Positions 6,871 to 16,187 of a stretch of 64,000 bases of DNA are shown here, piece after piece. The position numbers and the translations under genes were made by a program. The stretch is from positions 1 through 64,000 of the forward strand of contig JAIKXM010000021.1 in NCBI GenBank assembly GCA_024684085.1, given 5' to 3'. A model generated the notes under the pieces. It was given only the letters and a program-made list of their open reading frames with translations. It searched no databases and was not told the origin of the DNA. Origin of the DNA: Lachnospiraceae bacterium (GTDB lineage Bacteria; Bacillota; Clostridia; Lachnospirales; Lachnospiraceae). Every line of letters begins with the position of its first letter. The stretch's first letter is position 1.

Positions 6871-8020
6871 TGCGATAATTAAATCAATTAAGGCCAATGC
6901 GTCAACGATCATTATGTATCTTGTCATCTTTGCGGTATTTGGCAATATGTCTTCCAGAGCCAATGTGTCGACCAAGGAAGAAATGTTCAAAGAAGTGACG
7001 ACCGAGGTTGCTGTTACCGATCATGACGGATCCGATCTTAGCCGTGCTCTGGTCGGGTATCTGGAGGAGACTCAGAAGGTGGTCGATCCCAAGACCGAAG
7101 ATCCTGTGGTGATGAATGATAATGTGAGATTTGGTATCTATGATTATGCGCTCATCATTCCGGAAGGCTTTGAAGAGAAGCTTGTTAACGGACAGGCAGA
7201 AGATGCGATCGACTACATCTCGCCCGGTGACACGGCTTCCGGTTATCTGCTTACACAGAAGCTTAGTGACTATCTGCAGGATGTTGTGATATATTTAAAT
7301 TGCGGTTATTCGAAGGAAGAGGCAATAGCGTTGACCCATGAACAGATGGTTGAGCTTGCCGATATAGAAGCGACGATATTGGATGATTCAGATACAGGAT
7401 ATCGGTCATTTTATGCAGGCATGTTCACTTTTAACGGTTATACGCTTATGCTGATAATCTGCATCTGTTGTGCGATGGCACTTACTTTTGTAAAAGACAG
7501 GGACGTTAAGAATCGTATCTCAGTCAGCGGAATGCATTTCTCTGTCAGAAATCTTGCGACGATCTGTGCGACGATGCTGATCGGTTTCGTCCTTACAACA
7601 TTTGTGATCGTGATAGTCTATCTGATGGGATTGCAATATCACGGGGAGAAGCTTTTGTACTATTCGATCGATGCATATGCACTGATGCTGATCTCTCTTG
7701 GAATGGCATATTTCATCTGTTCTATTACATCGAATGAGAATCTGATCAATATGATCGCCAATATGCTTGGCCTTTCATTTTCCTTCCTTTGCGGAATATT
7801 TGTTGATCCGCAGTTTATGTCGGAAGGAGTTCTCAGAGTAGCACGCTTCATGCCGTTGTACTGGTATGCTGAAGCGATCAGGTATATTAATGACACTCCT
7901 GTCAGTGAGATCCTGGTATCTCAATTTGGAATGTATTTGTTAATAGAGGTCATTTTTGCGATAGGATTCTTCGCAGCGGGATTGATAATCTCAAGGAAAA
8001 AGGAACAATATGCTCTATGA
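6857..8020 (+). CDS. ABC-2 type permease, second subunit
   Basis: 387 residues with the same topology as the preceding gene: an N-terminal helix (about 13-32), a large external loop, then about five helices from residue 190 onward. AGGAGGAGA lies before the ATG. It is clearly a paralogue by layout, although the sequence is diverged. It overlaps the histidine kinase gene by 11 bp, which ties transporter and sensor expression together. Confidence 0.88.
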   Translation: MSVFNAIIKSIKANASTIIMYLVIFAVFGNMSSRANVSTKEEMFKEVTTEVAVTDHDGSDLSRALVGYLEETQKVVDPKTEDPVVMNDNVRFGIYDYALIIPEGFEEKLVNGQAEDAIDYISPGDTASGYLLTQKLSDYLQDVVIYLNCGYSKEEAIALTHEQMVELADIEATILDDSDTGYRSFYAGMFTFNGYTLMLIICICCAMALTFVKDRDVKNRISVSGMHFSVRNLATICATMLIGFVLTTFVIVIVYLMGLQYHGEKLLYYSIDAYALMLISLGMAYFICSITSNENLINMIANMLGLSFSFLCGIFVDPQFMSEGVLRVARFMPLYWYAEAIRYINDTPVSEILVSQFGMYLLIEVIFAIGFFAAGLIISRKKEQYAL

Positions 8021-9005
8021 TGTGATCATCCGCCTGATGGCGGCGACGGGTTTGATAATAATGATCAATGCAGGTGGCATTACAACTTCTTCGGTTGTAA
8101 TGTCTCTTTGCGTGTTTACAGTGCTTGAGATAAGCCAGCTTTTAACCAACAGGAAGGCTTACTGGATCATGACGGGACTTCCGTTTGCTGTTTGTATTAA
8201 GGTGGCGTATGCTTCCGACAGACCGTGGGTTGAATTGGGGATCCTGATCGTTCTTGCAGGCTTTACTTTTCTGGCTCTCTTTATGTACGAGAAGATGGCG
8301 GATTACAAGGAGCTCCTGCATCGAACCCGTGATGACAGCAAGGAGTTGGAAGATATTCTGGAGGCAAGGAATCGGAGGATACTGCAAGAGCAGGATCAGC
8401 AGGTAAGGCTTGCGACGCTTGCCGAACGAAACAGGATATCGCGTGAGATTCACGACAATGTGGGGCATCTTCTCTCCAGAGCGATCTTACTGCTTGGGGC
8501 TGTTACGACGGTCAATAAGGATGAGGATCTGGAGCCGCAGCTTAAGATGCTCGCCGGTACATTGGATGAATCTATGGAAAAAATGCGTGCCTCGGTTCAC
8601 GATCTGCATGATGATTCCATTGATATCAGCAAGAACTTTGATGAGATAATCGGTGAGTTGAAGAACTTCACGGTGAATAAAGATCTGGACTTTGACGAGT
8701 CCATACCCGCAGCTGTCAAGCTGTCGCTGATCGGGATACTCAAGGAGGCAGTGACCAATATCCTGAAGCACTCAAACGGCGATACGGTCTCCGTGATCGT
8801 TCAGAGGAATTACGGCTTTTGTACCATTTCCGTTTTTGATAACGGAACTCTATCTAAGGAAAAACGAGAGCAATTGAGTTCAGAGAATTATGAGGGTATT
8901 GGGCTCGATAATATCAGGAATCGTGCGAGGAGTCTTGGGGGCGATGCCTTTGTATATATGGAAGACGGTTTTACCGTATTTGCCAGACTGCCGTTTCCAA
9001 AGTGA
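8010..9005 (+). CDS. Sensor histidine kinase, NarL/DesK class (HisKA_3)
   Basis: 331 residues. Three or four N-terminal membrane helices (1-95) with almost no external domain, a coiled linker (95-135), a HisKA_3 dimerisation domain with phosphoacceptor His148 in ISREIHDNVGH, and a HATPase_c domain with N-box (LKEAVTNILKHS), DNGT and GIGLDNIRNRAR. Intramembrane-sensing kinases of this shape usually detect cell-envelope stress or the transporter itself. The start codon overlaps the upstream permease. Partner: the response regulator 56 bp downstream. Confidence 0.92.
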   Translation: MLYDVIIRLMAATGLIIMINAGGITTSSVVMSLCVFTVLEISQLLTNRKAYWIMTGLPFAVCIKVAYASDRPWVELGILIVLAGFTFLALFMYEKMADYKELLHRTRDDSKELEDILEARNRRILQEQDQQVRLATLAERNRISREIHDNVGHLLSRAILLLGAVTTVNKDEDLEPQLKMLAGTLDESMEKMRASVHDLHDDSIDISKNFDEIIGELKNFTVNKDLDFDESIPAAVKLSLIGILKEAVTNILKHSNGDTVSVIVQRNYGFCTISVFDNGTLSKEKREQLSSENYEGIGLDNIRNRARSLGGDAFVYMEDGFTVFARLPFPK

Positions 9006-9061
9006 GGCGTTTGGGTAGAAGGATCGGAATAGATATATATTGATCCGTGGAGTGTATGCTA

Positions 9062-9697
9062 ATGGAAAAGAGAAGGATTTTGCTGGTTGATGATGATGCA
9101 TTGATCACGATGTCATTGGAGATGATCATCTCAGCCGATGGACAATTTGAAATCGTTGGAAAGGGCTGCAGCGGTCGTGATGCTGTCGACCTGTATGAGG
9201 AACTGCGGCCGGATCTGTTGCTTATGGATATCCGAATGTCTGATATGAACGGCCTTGAGGCAGCAGAGGAGATATTGGGCAGACATCGGGATGCGGTGAT
9301 CCTGTTTCTCACTACTTTTTCGGATGATGAGTATATAGTGAAGGCCTTGAAACTCGGCGTTAAGGGATACCTGTTGAAGCAGGATTATAAGTCCCTGCCG
9401 GCTGCACTGCTTGCGGCGATTAACGGACAGAGCGTGTTCGGTGGTGCGGTCATAGATAAACTGCCAACGCTGATGAATGCGACTGCCGAGGAGAGGTTCG
9501 ACTATAGTGAATATGACATCTCGGAGAAGGAGTACGAGGTGATACAGTTGGTGGCTGAGGGCTATTCGAATAAAGAGATCGCCGGAAAGCTCTTCCTGTC
9601 AGAGGGAACTGTCCGCAATTATCTGTCCACGATTCTTGAGAAACTTGATCTGCGTGATAGGACACAGCTCGCCATATTCTACCTCAAGAACCGATGA
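9062..9697 (+). CDS. Response regulator, NarL/LuxR family
   Basis: 211 residues. Receiver domain with acidic pocket LLVDDD at the N-terminus, phosphoacceptor Asp56 in LLLMDIRMSD, conserved Thr in LFLTTFS and Lys in GYLLKQD; then a LuxR-type helix-turn-helix (about 147-205: KEYEVIQLVAEGYSNKEIA, then LSEGTVRNYLSTILEKL). The ATG at 9062 is chosen over an in-frame GTG at 9047 because GGAG (9049-9052) sits 9 bp before it. It likely controls this operon in response to the linked kinase. A MITE-like repeat begins about 12 bp after its stop. Confidence 0.93.
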   Translation: MEKRRILLVDDDALITMSLEMIISADGQFEIVGKGCSGRDAVDLYEELRPDLLLMDIRMSDMNGLEAAEEILGRHRDAVILFLTTFSDDEYIVKALKLGVKGYLLKQDYKSLPAALLAAINGQSVFGGAVIDKLPTLMNATAEERFDYSEYDISEKEYEVIQLVAEGYSNKEIAGKLFLSEGTVRNYLSTILEKLDLRDRTQLAIFYLKNR

Positions 9698-9708
9698 CAC
9701 GCGGGGAC

Positions 9709-9893
9709 GCACTTTTCACAGGTGTCTGTTCACTACAGGAAATATATTCACTGAAACGGCGCTCTCGCTCCGATGTAAGCGTAGCGGATACTAAGCTCGG
9801 CTTTGCCTCGCTAAGTACCGACGCTCACATAGGCGTTTCTTGTGAATATATTTCCTGTAGTTATTCACAAGAACGCGGGTGTGAAGCAGTAAC
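9709..9893. mobile_element. MITE-like palindromic element, complete (copy B)
   Basis: About 185 bp, close to 88% identical by eye to the reverse complement of 44788-44972. It carries inverted sub-terminal blocks (ACAGGAAATATATTCAC and its complement) and a GC-rich centre. The outer terminal repeats are eroded here (ACTTTTCACA on the left, GTGAAGCAGTAAC on the right). It encodes no transposase; the open frame across it is a by-product of composition. Confidence 0.8.
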
Positions 9894-10004
9894 CATTTAT
9901 AACGACATTTTAATACTCATTATTCTTATTAGTGTATACAAGCCTAAATTCTAGTATAATGGTTATATTATTTAGAGCAAGTTGCTTTTAGGGAGGGCTG
10001 TGAT

Positions 10005-10667
10005 ATGGATGATAATAAGGAGAAGAAGACTAAAAAGACAGAAAAACAAGATATAGAAACGGACAAGAAAAGGGTACCGGCATTTTTTGCAGATGCTGGC
10101 AGGGGGGCTGCTAAATTGGCAGAGAATGCTAAAAAATCTTTTGTCAAAGTTTTGGATGCAAATGATGATGGAAAGTTTGATTTGAAAGATTTATCGGTAG
10201 TTGCTAACCAGCTTGGAGAAAAGATAGAAAACGAAAGACAGAAAAAGGAATATAATTCATTAAAACCCATTTTTGAGGAGGGGGTATCGGCACCGGAGTT
10301 TATACTTCCCAAAATAGTTCGTGTTGCGGAAATAGATAAGAAGCATGCTGCGGCGGAGAGTTGTAATAATTCAATTGGCTTTAATGCAGAATATGAGGAT
10401 ATTCAAATTGTAACGATTTATCCTAGGTGGACAAAATTGTTTAGTCTTGAATTCTATCCTAATGAGAATGGTGAATTGTTTTATGTAGATCCTTGTGATC
10501 GGGACAGATACATTGCGCTGGATCAATATTTTTATTATTTGCGTGTTGCTAAAGTAGGCGAATTGCAGATGATAGCTCAATCCCTGGGGGCAAAGCATTT
10601 TAAAGTTACTTATGTTGAACAGGAAAAACTGACTCAGAAAAGAAAGCTAAGACCTCTGAGGAAATGA
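10005..10667 (+). CDS. EF-hand-like cytoplasmic protein, N-terminal part (gene probably split by a frameshift)
   Basis: 220 residues, Lys-rich at the start, no membrane segment or signal. DANDDGKFDLKDL (residues about 47-59) fits a calcium-binding EF-hand loop, with acidic or polar residues at loop positions 1, 3, 5, 9 and 12. The rest is an unrecognised globular region with a YFYYLRVAKVGELQMIAQSLGAKHF segment. The last 13 residues look like an out-of-frame tail: adding one A to the A5 run near 10624 would continue EQEKTDSEKKAKTSEE into the next gene, giving about 339 residues. AGGGAGG precedes the ATG. Function unknown. Confidence 0.6.
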   Translation: MDDNKEKKTKKTEKQDIETDKKRVPAFFADAGRGAAKLAENAKKSFVKVLDANDDGKFDLKDLSVVANQLGEKIENERQKKEYNSLKPIFEEGVSAPEFILPKIVRVAEIDKKHAAAESCNNSIGFNAEYEDIQIVTIYPRWTKLFSLEFYPNENGELFYVDPCDRDRYIALDQYFYYLRVAKVGELQMIAQSLGAKHFKVTYVEQEKLTQKRKLRPLRK

Positions 10668-11023
10668 AAACGTCTGTGAAGCAGCATGGCGAGTTTGAAT
10701 CTGAGTCAATTTCGAAGAATTATAATAAGGTTTCTGTTGGGGCAGAGATGGATTTCATGGGTCATACGCCTGAGGAACCGACGTTGAAATATCTTAAGGG
10801 TGATCCTAATATTGAAGCCTTGATAAAAATGAGAATGTCTAATAATGCTCCTATTCATCAAAAGGTTATGATCAATCTCGTAAGGTCATCGGAGATGAGT
10901 GAAAAGGACGCTGCCAAGATTGATGGGGCGTTGTCTGCATTACATTTTGGTGGTAATTTTTCGGTTCAGAAAGCAGTACAGAAAGAGGCCAGAACTCTTC
11001 TTGAATATGAAATTGATTATTAA
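10664..11023 (+). CDS. C-terminal part of the split EF-hand-like gene, or a coupled small gene
   Basis: 119 residues starting in an ATGA overlap with the preceding frame, but with only GAGG two bases before the ATG, which is too close for a good ribosome site. The same frame stays open upstream of the ATG with a natural Lys/Glu/Ser linker, which argues that this is the continuation of the 10005 gene. It contains a predicted helical region (residues 40-119) with no recognised family. Real translational coupling of two genes is the alternative. Confidence 0.5.
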   Translation: MKTSVKQHGEFESESISKNYNKVSVGAEMDFMGHTPEEPTLKYLKGDPNIEALIKMRMSNNAPIHQKVMINLVRSSEMSEKDAAKIDGALSALHFGGNFSVQKAVQKEARTLLEYEIDY

Positions 11024-11046
11024 TTTTTAGGAAAGCTTTATAATTA

Positions 11047-11098
11047 TTTTCATAAGAAACCGCAGAGATGAATAATCTCTGCGGTTTCTTATGAAAAA
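11047..11098. terminator. Bidirectional terminator
   Basis: A near-perfect hairpin of more than 20 bp (core AAACCGCAGAGAT and its complement) flanked by T's on one side and A's on the other. It serves the 10005-11023 gene and the leftward gene ending at 11123. Confidence 0.9.
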
Positions 11099-11122
11099 AG
11101 TATTAAACTCACATCATAGCTG

Positions 11123-13567
11123 TTACTTTTTTATCTCCTCCGATTCGATAATGAACCTTACCGAACAGTCTTCATCCTGTGAGGTGCCGCCGAATGACTT
11201 ATAATTCCTGCCGGCCTCGGATATTGCCATGATACGGCTGCTTATGCTGTCAATGTCGCTACCGAATACAGTGCTGAGCTTCCTGATGCCTTCGTTGTTG
11301 AATCTTATCATGCCTTCGTTCAGTTCGGTTGTTCCCTCAAGTAACTGTTCCAGGCCGTCGGTGAGGCTTGTAGATCCTTTGGAGAGAGCAAGCGAACCGT
11401 CGGTCAGTCCGCCTGAATTGGAATTAAGCTCGCTTACACCTTCGGATAGGCTTCCGGTACCGTTTTTGAGCGATGCCGTACCTTCCTTCAATGAAGCAAT
11501 TCCTGTATTCAATGCTCCGGTGCCGTCTTTAAGCTTATTGGATCCTTCGCCCAAACTGACAGTTCCGTCATAAAGTGCCTGTGCTCCGTCTCGTAATGCA
11601 GAAGTGCCTTCGGCAAGACTTCCGGCGCCGGCAGCAAGCTCGGCTGCTCCGCTCTGCAATGCGGCAAGCTGAGAGGTTGAGTTCTCTGATGTCAGTGAAT
11701 TGTATGATTCATTAAGGCTTGAAGACAGCATGGCAGCTCCCTGCTGAAGGCTTACGCCGGCTTCGCCCGGAGTGGTTATAGCAGCGTTTATCTGCTGCTT
11801 GGCTGCATTGGCTCCGTTCGCACCGGCCTGTGCGGCTGCGGCTCTGGCAGCTTCGGTTGCGGCATTGTCAACTATTGCGGGAATGACGCCGGAAGAGGTT
11901 GCCGCAACGATGGCTTTGACACCTTCTATCTGCTCGGGAGTCAATCCCATTGTTTCGAGCTGGTCTGTTGGAAGACTGGCCAGCATGAGTGCCGATGCCG
12001 TATTGCCGTCTACAAGACCGCTCAAGGCGATCGATGAGGTATCGATCTCGTCGGGAGTGGTTGCAACTGAGGTTGCATTTGCCAGGGCGTCTATCCCGGC
12101 ACTCAGAGTCCCTGCGGCTCCGGCTGCCTGTCCGACTCCGCCGGCTATGGCAGTCACCTGACCTGTAAGTGTATTGACACCGGCACTCACGGCTTCCGCG
12201 CCTGACTTCAGCTGCAAGGCACCGGCATTAACATTCTCCGTCCCGTCCTTAAGTGCCGAAGCTCCGTCACTTGTCTTCCTGATCCCTTTGTTCAGAGAAT
12301 CCATTCCGTTATCAAGTTCGGATATACCGCTTTTCAGATCGCCGGCTCCGCTGTCGAGTCTTGCTGCTCCCTCATCGAGTCGTGTGGCTCCGTCGGCTAT
12401 CCGGCCTACGCCGTTCGTATAAGCCAGGATTCCCGTATGAAGTGCATCCGCACCGCCTGCAAGCTCCCTGCCACCGTTCGCAAGTGTCTGAGCCCCGCTC
12501 TGCAGCCTTCCTGTTCCGTCGGATAATTGCTCCCCAGCGTCTGAGAATTCACGGATGGAATCCTGTATGCCACTCATATTGACGGAATCGATATCATCGA
12601 GTCCGAGAGAGTCAACTATATCCGAGTTTACCATTGTCAGTATCATACCGGATTCGAAGTCTTCGGCCTCAGCTTCGATCTTAACTTCACTTGGTATATT
12701 GATCCTGTCCGCGATATCTCCGGCCAGTTCCGAGTCTTCGATCGGTGTTCCGTTCAGGCTGTCGATCAGCCCCGGGAAAGCCATTCCGACCACTATATCT
12801 CTTTTGCCATCTGCTATAACGGTACCGTTCGATACCTTGATATCATGGAACTTCTCCTCGTCCAGCATAACACCGCTGACAACGGCAAAGGGCGTATATA
12901 CGTGTTCTTCCCTGTCATCTATCATGACGGTGTTCTCGCAATTATTCCTGTAGCTGATGTCTATCTCCACGTGACCGCTCTTACCTGCAAGGTCTTCGGC
13001 TGAGACCGGCCTGCCGTTAAGCTTATAGGATATCGATACATCAACAGGCAGCTGTCTGTCAGTCGTGCCCTGATAGTATATATCGTCTCCGTTGGCTTCC
13101 CATATGACGTTGCCGTCCTTATCGCGGTGATAGGTTTCATCGCCTTTGACGTTCGTGATATCCTTAAGATCCGAAGAGTCTATGAGTTCTTCCGAGTTGC
13201 CCGTGTTCTTCAACCAGTTGCTGACTACGATGGAGTTGACCGTGCCGCTTGGGCCGGTCTTCACATACACGGTTTCCTGCTTGGCCGCATTGGAGGGATC
13301 ACTATTGGAAAAATGCCCGACGACTGTCTTCAGTGACTGTTCGTCCGAACCGGAACCCGTCAGATCAACATCCCGGCTCACAGTGGTTATATCGCCTTTC
13401 CCGGTCGTCTCGGCCTGAGTGCCGGGACCGGCATCGGATGTCGCGTTAGTAGCCTTATCTTTTATCGCAGTGTCTGCCTTCGTATTATCCGGACTACCAC
13501 ATCCGGTAAGTGAAGCGCACAGCATGGATGCGCTTATTATACATGCAAGAGCTTTTTTGAATCTCAT
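11123..13567 (-). CDS. Heptad-repeat surface lipoprotein partner of an MMPL transporter
   Basis: 814 residues. A lipoprotein signal with lipobox LTGC near residue 23, a Thr/Asp-rich linker, a beta-rich extracytoplasmic domain (about 90-330), then a long array (about 340-760) of xxLxxGxxxLxxG heptads typical of YhgE/Pip-type and MmpL-associated proteins. These heptads predict a long coiled rod through the cell wall. The ATG at 13567 is preferred to one 9 bp upstream because AAGGAG then has 9-bp spacing. It follows the MMPL gene by 85 bp in one operon and probably forms the extracellular part of the same export machine. There is no C-terminal membrane helix. Confidence 0.85.
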   Translation of the reverse strand: MRFKKALACIISASMLCASLTGCGSPDNTKADTAIKDKATNATSDAGPGTQAETTGKGDITTVSRDVDLTGSGSDEQSLKTVVGHFSNSDPSNAAKQETVYVKTGPSGTVNSIVVSNWLKNTGNSEELIDSSDLKDITNVKGDETYHRDKDGNVIWEANGDDIYYQGTTDRQLPVDVSISYKLNGRPVSAEDLAGKSGHVEIDISYRNNCENTVMIDDREEHVYTPFAVVSGVMLDEEKFHDIKVSNGTVIADGKRDIVVGMAFPGLIDSLNGTPIEDSELAGDIADRINIPSEVKIEAEAEDFESGMILTMVNSDIVDSLGLDDIDSVNMSGIQDSIREFSDAGEQLSDGTGRLQSGAQTLANGGRELAGGADALHTGILAYTNGVGRIADGATRLDEGAARLDSGAGDLKSGISELDNGMDSLNKGIRKTSDGASALKDGTENVNAGALQLKSGAEAVSAGVNTLTGQVTAIAGGVGQAAGAAGTLSAGIDALANATSVATTPDEIDTSSIALSGLVDGNTASALMLASLPTDQLETMGLTPEQIEGVKAIVAATSSGVIPAIVDNAATEAARAAAAQAGANGANAAKQQINAAITTPGEAGVSLQQGAAMLSSSLNESYNSLTSENSTSQLAALQSGAAELAAGAGSLAEGTSALRDGAQALYDGTVSLGEGSNKLKDGTGALNTGIASLKEGTASLKNGTGSLSEGVSELNSNSGGLTDGSLALSKGSTSLTDGLEQLLEGTTELNEGMIRFNNEGIRKLSTVFGSDIDSISSRIMAISEAGRNYKSFGGTSQDEDCSVRFIIESEEIKK

Positions 13568-13652
13568 AATCGTCATCTCCTTATTGTATTAATGCTAAAA
13601 GGTATCTATTCAGTACAGGCCGAAGCACTTGCTGCTGAGGCCGTATGAAAGA

Positions 13653-15746
13653 TTAATGAATGTGAAGCCTTCTCAGTGTGGGCCTGTGTATGCATCCCCA
13701 GGTGGTGTGACAGATCAGGCCGTCGAATATGATGAGCATTGTGGGCAGCATGGTCAGTACTATGAACATGCTGATCAGTGCGCCTCTTGCCATCAGTGAG
13801 CAGAGCGAACCGATCATATCTATATTGCTCACAAGCCCGACGCCGAATGTCGCAGCGAAGAAGCTTAATGCGCTTACCATGATCGACTTCATACTTGCCT
13901 TGTGTGCTGTGAGCACGGCTGACATCTTATCTGCACCTTCAGTGCGTTCCTTCCTGTATCTGGTCGTCATCAGTATTGCGTAGTCTACGGTGGAACCGAG
14001 CTGTATGGTCCCTATTACGATAGAAGCTACGAACGGAAGGGTGGTCCCGGTGTAGAAAGGAAGTCCCATATTGATGAATATCGCAAGCTCTATAACGCCT
14101 ACGAGGATCACCGGAAGAGATATCGATCCGAAGACGCATGCTATTATGAGGAAGATCGCGCCGATGGATACCTCATTCACGGTCGAGAAATCCTTGTCCG
14201 TGATCTCTATAAGGTCCTTGGTGCATGGCGCTTCGCCGATCAGCATAGCCCGGCTGTCATAGCCTTTGATTATCCTGTCTATCGCATCGCACTGACGGTT
14301 CACCTCATCGCTTGCAACCGCATACTCGCTCATAATGAGCATGAGCTTGTATTCATCACTCTGCAGCTTGCCTTTTATCTCATCCGGTATCATATCCTGC
14401 GGGATGCCGGGGCCCATTATCGAATCTATTGACAGGATTTTTCTTACACCGTCTACAGCTTCGATCTCCTCCGTCATCTTCCGGCTCTCACTGACAGACA
14501 TGTCAGAATCATAGAGCACCATATGAGTGCTGTTCATATTGAAGAGTTCATCCTGCTTCGCATTGGCCATGACCGCAGGCAGTGTCTCGGGAAGCGTTGA
14601 ATCGAGGTTGTAGTATACCGACAGATGCCTGTACCCGTATATCGAAGGGATCAGCAGGAGCACGAAGAGCACTGCGAACAGGCGGCTGTGTCTTACGATG
14701 AACTCCGATACCTGCGGCATATCGGGCAGCAGCGGTTTATGTCTGGTCTTGCCGATAGCCTTGTCGAAGGTCAGCAGCATCGAAGGCAGTATGGTCACAC
14801 AGGAGATGACTCCGATGAATACGCCCTTGGCCATTACGATCCCGAGATCAAGCCCCAGCGTGAAGCTCATGAAGCATAGGGCGATGAAGCCCGCTATAGT
14901 TGTTATCGAACTGCCTACAACCGAACTGATCGTATTGCTTATCGCCTGCGCCATGGCACCTTCTTTGTCATCCGGCATCTTCTCAAGATTCTCTTCGTAG
15001 CTGTGCCACAGGAAGATCGAGTAGTCCATCGTCACGCCGAGCTGAAGTACTGCCGTCAGGGCCTGTGTGATGTAGCTTATCTCGCCCAGTATCACATTGC
15101 TGCCCAGATTATAGAGGATAGCCATTCCTATCCCTATCAGGAAAAATACGGGCGCAAGGAAGGAATCCATCGTGATCCCTAGTACGAGAGTTGCGAGTAC
15201 GACCGCTATAAGAACATACAGGGGAGTCTCTTTTTCAGACAGGTTCTTGGTATCCGTAACAACGGCACTCATACCGCTTAGGAAACACTGTTCGCCCGTT
15301 ATGCTTCTGATCTTCTCAATGGCTTCCATTGTCCCGTCGGCCGACGTGGTCTCATCGAATATCACTGCCATCATGGTGGAGTCGCCGTTGTTAAAGGCAT
15401 CATATATTTTCTCCGGCAGCATGTTCATGGGAACCGACAGATCGGCGATCGAGTCGTACCAGATCACATCGGATACATGATCGACCTGTTCGACCTTCGC
15501 CTTGAGTGAAGCGACATCTTTCTCGCTCATCCCTTCTACTATAAGAAATGAAAAAGCGCCCGCCCCGAACTGATCTACAAGTATATCCTGTCCGACCATT
15601 GTCTCAATGTCCTTGGGGAGGTAATAGAGGATGTCGTAATTGACTCTGGTGGCAAAATATCCCGCAATTGACGGGACGAGCAGGATCAGCGACATCACGA
15701 GGATCGCGATCCTGAATCTGACAATTTTTTTTCCTAATCCGATCAT
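13653..15746 (-). CDS. MMPL/RND-family exporter
   Basis: 697 residues with two repeated halves, each having one helix, a large external domain and a cluster of five helices (about 180-330 and 530-690), the standard 12-helix RND/MMPL plan. Intramembrane polar motifs are present in the first (GVTMDYSIFLWHSYEE) and second (LGSTVDYAILMTTRYRKE) halves; the Asp-Tyr pairs are the proton-relay type found in MmpL3-like proteins. Substrates of clostridial MMPL proteins are mostly lipids or hydrophobic peptides; here unknown. ATG 15746 is chosen over a GTG three codons earlier. Divergent from a tetR gene. Confidence 0.92.
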   Translation of the reverse strand: MIGLGKKIVRFRIAILVMSLILLVPSIAGYFATRVNYDILYYLPKDIETMVGQDILVDQFGAGAFSFLIVEGMSEKDVASLKAKVEQVDHVSDVIWYDSIADLSVPMNMLPEKIYDAFNNGDSTMMAVIFDETTSADGTMEAIEKIRSITGEQCFLSGMSAVVTDTKNLSEKETPLYVLIAVVLATLVLGITMDSFLAPVFFLIGIGMAILYNLGSNVILGEISYITQALTAVLQLGVTMDYSIFLWHSYEENLEKMPDDKEGAMAQAISNTISSVVGSSITTIAGFIALCFMSFTLGLDLGIVMAKGVFIGVISCVTILPSMLLTFDKAIGKTRHKPLLPDMPQVSEFIVRHSRLFAVLFVLLLIPSIYGYRHLSVYYNLDSTLPETLPAVMANAKQDELFNMNSTHMVLYDSDMSVSESRKMTEEIEAVDGVRKILSIDSIMGPGIPQDMIPDEIKGKLQSDEYKLMLIMSEYAVASDEVNRQCDAIDRIIKGYDSRAMLIGEAPCTKDLIEITDKDFSTVNEVSIGAIFLIIACVFGSISLPVILVGVIELAIFINMGLPFYTGTTLPFVASIVIGTIQLGSTVDYAILMTTRYRKERTEGADKMSAVLTAHKASMKSIMVSALSFFAATFGVGLVSNIDMIGSLCSLMARGALISMFIVLTMLPTMLIIFDGLICHTTWGCIHRPTLRRLHIH

Positions 15747-15790
15747 ATTGATCACCTTACTCCTTCTGATGATTGATTTGATGATATGAC

Positions 15791-15930
15791 GTTACTGTTC
15801 ACAGCGCACCTGTAACATGTCTGGGGACAGTAATAATATAACGCTCTTGGACTATAGATCGCAGATGCTGTATAGAATCGGATGTTACTGTTCACTACAG
15901 GAAATATATTCACCGAAACGGCGCTCTCGG
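15791..15930. repeat. MITE-like repeat fragments (copy C, left end twice)
   Basis: GTTACTGTTCAC, the terminal repeat of the MITE family, occurs at 15791 and again at 15884. The second is followed by the ACAGGAAATATATTCACCG block and GGCGCTCTCG, then breaks off at about 15930. About 12 bp present in complete copies after the terminal repeat are missing. It sits between the MMPL gene and its divergent tetR gene. Confidence 0.65.
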
Positions 15931-15984
15931 ATCCTCTTCCCGCCTCGTTGATCGTAAATGCTGCAGATAACGCTATAATCATAG

Positions 15985-16046
15985 AAAAATGACCATCGTT
16001 CATTTTTTACAAGATTGTTATAACAGAAAAATGACCGACAGTCAAT
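15985..16046. promoter_or_regulatory. Two TetR-type operators in the divergent mmpL/tetR region
   Basis: Two similar inverted repeats: ATGACCATCGTTCAT (15989-16003, flanked by A4 and T4) and TGACCGACAGTCA (16032-16044). They share the half-site TGACC and sit 43 bp apart between the exporter operon and its likely regulator, the usual position for TetR-family control of both promoters. Confidence 0.65.
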
Positions 16047-16187
16047 AATTAAATTCAAGTTTATTGCTTTTTTATAAATTAGATGATTAAATGGGATGAG
16101 GAGTATCTGTTCGGAATAGGTGAAGCATTTGGACTTTTGGCTGTGTGAGAGATTCTGAGCGGGTACGCTGAGGAAAGGTTGGAGAAT

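Noticed and set aside
9694-9954. Open frame of 86 codons across the MITE-like element, with a similar frame in copy D on the minus strand
   Set aside because: The frame is carried by a repeated palindromic element without a ribosome site; its conservation follows from DNA identity between copies.
11229-13418. Several plus-strand frames opposite the heptad-repeat lipoprotein
   Set aside because: They are shadows caused by the repeated Gly/Ser/Leu codons of the real minus-strand gene.
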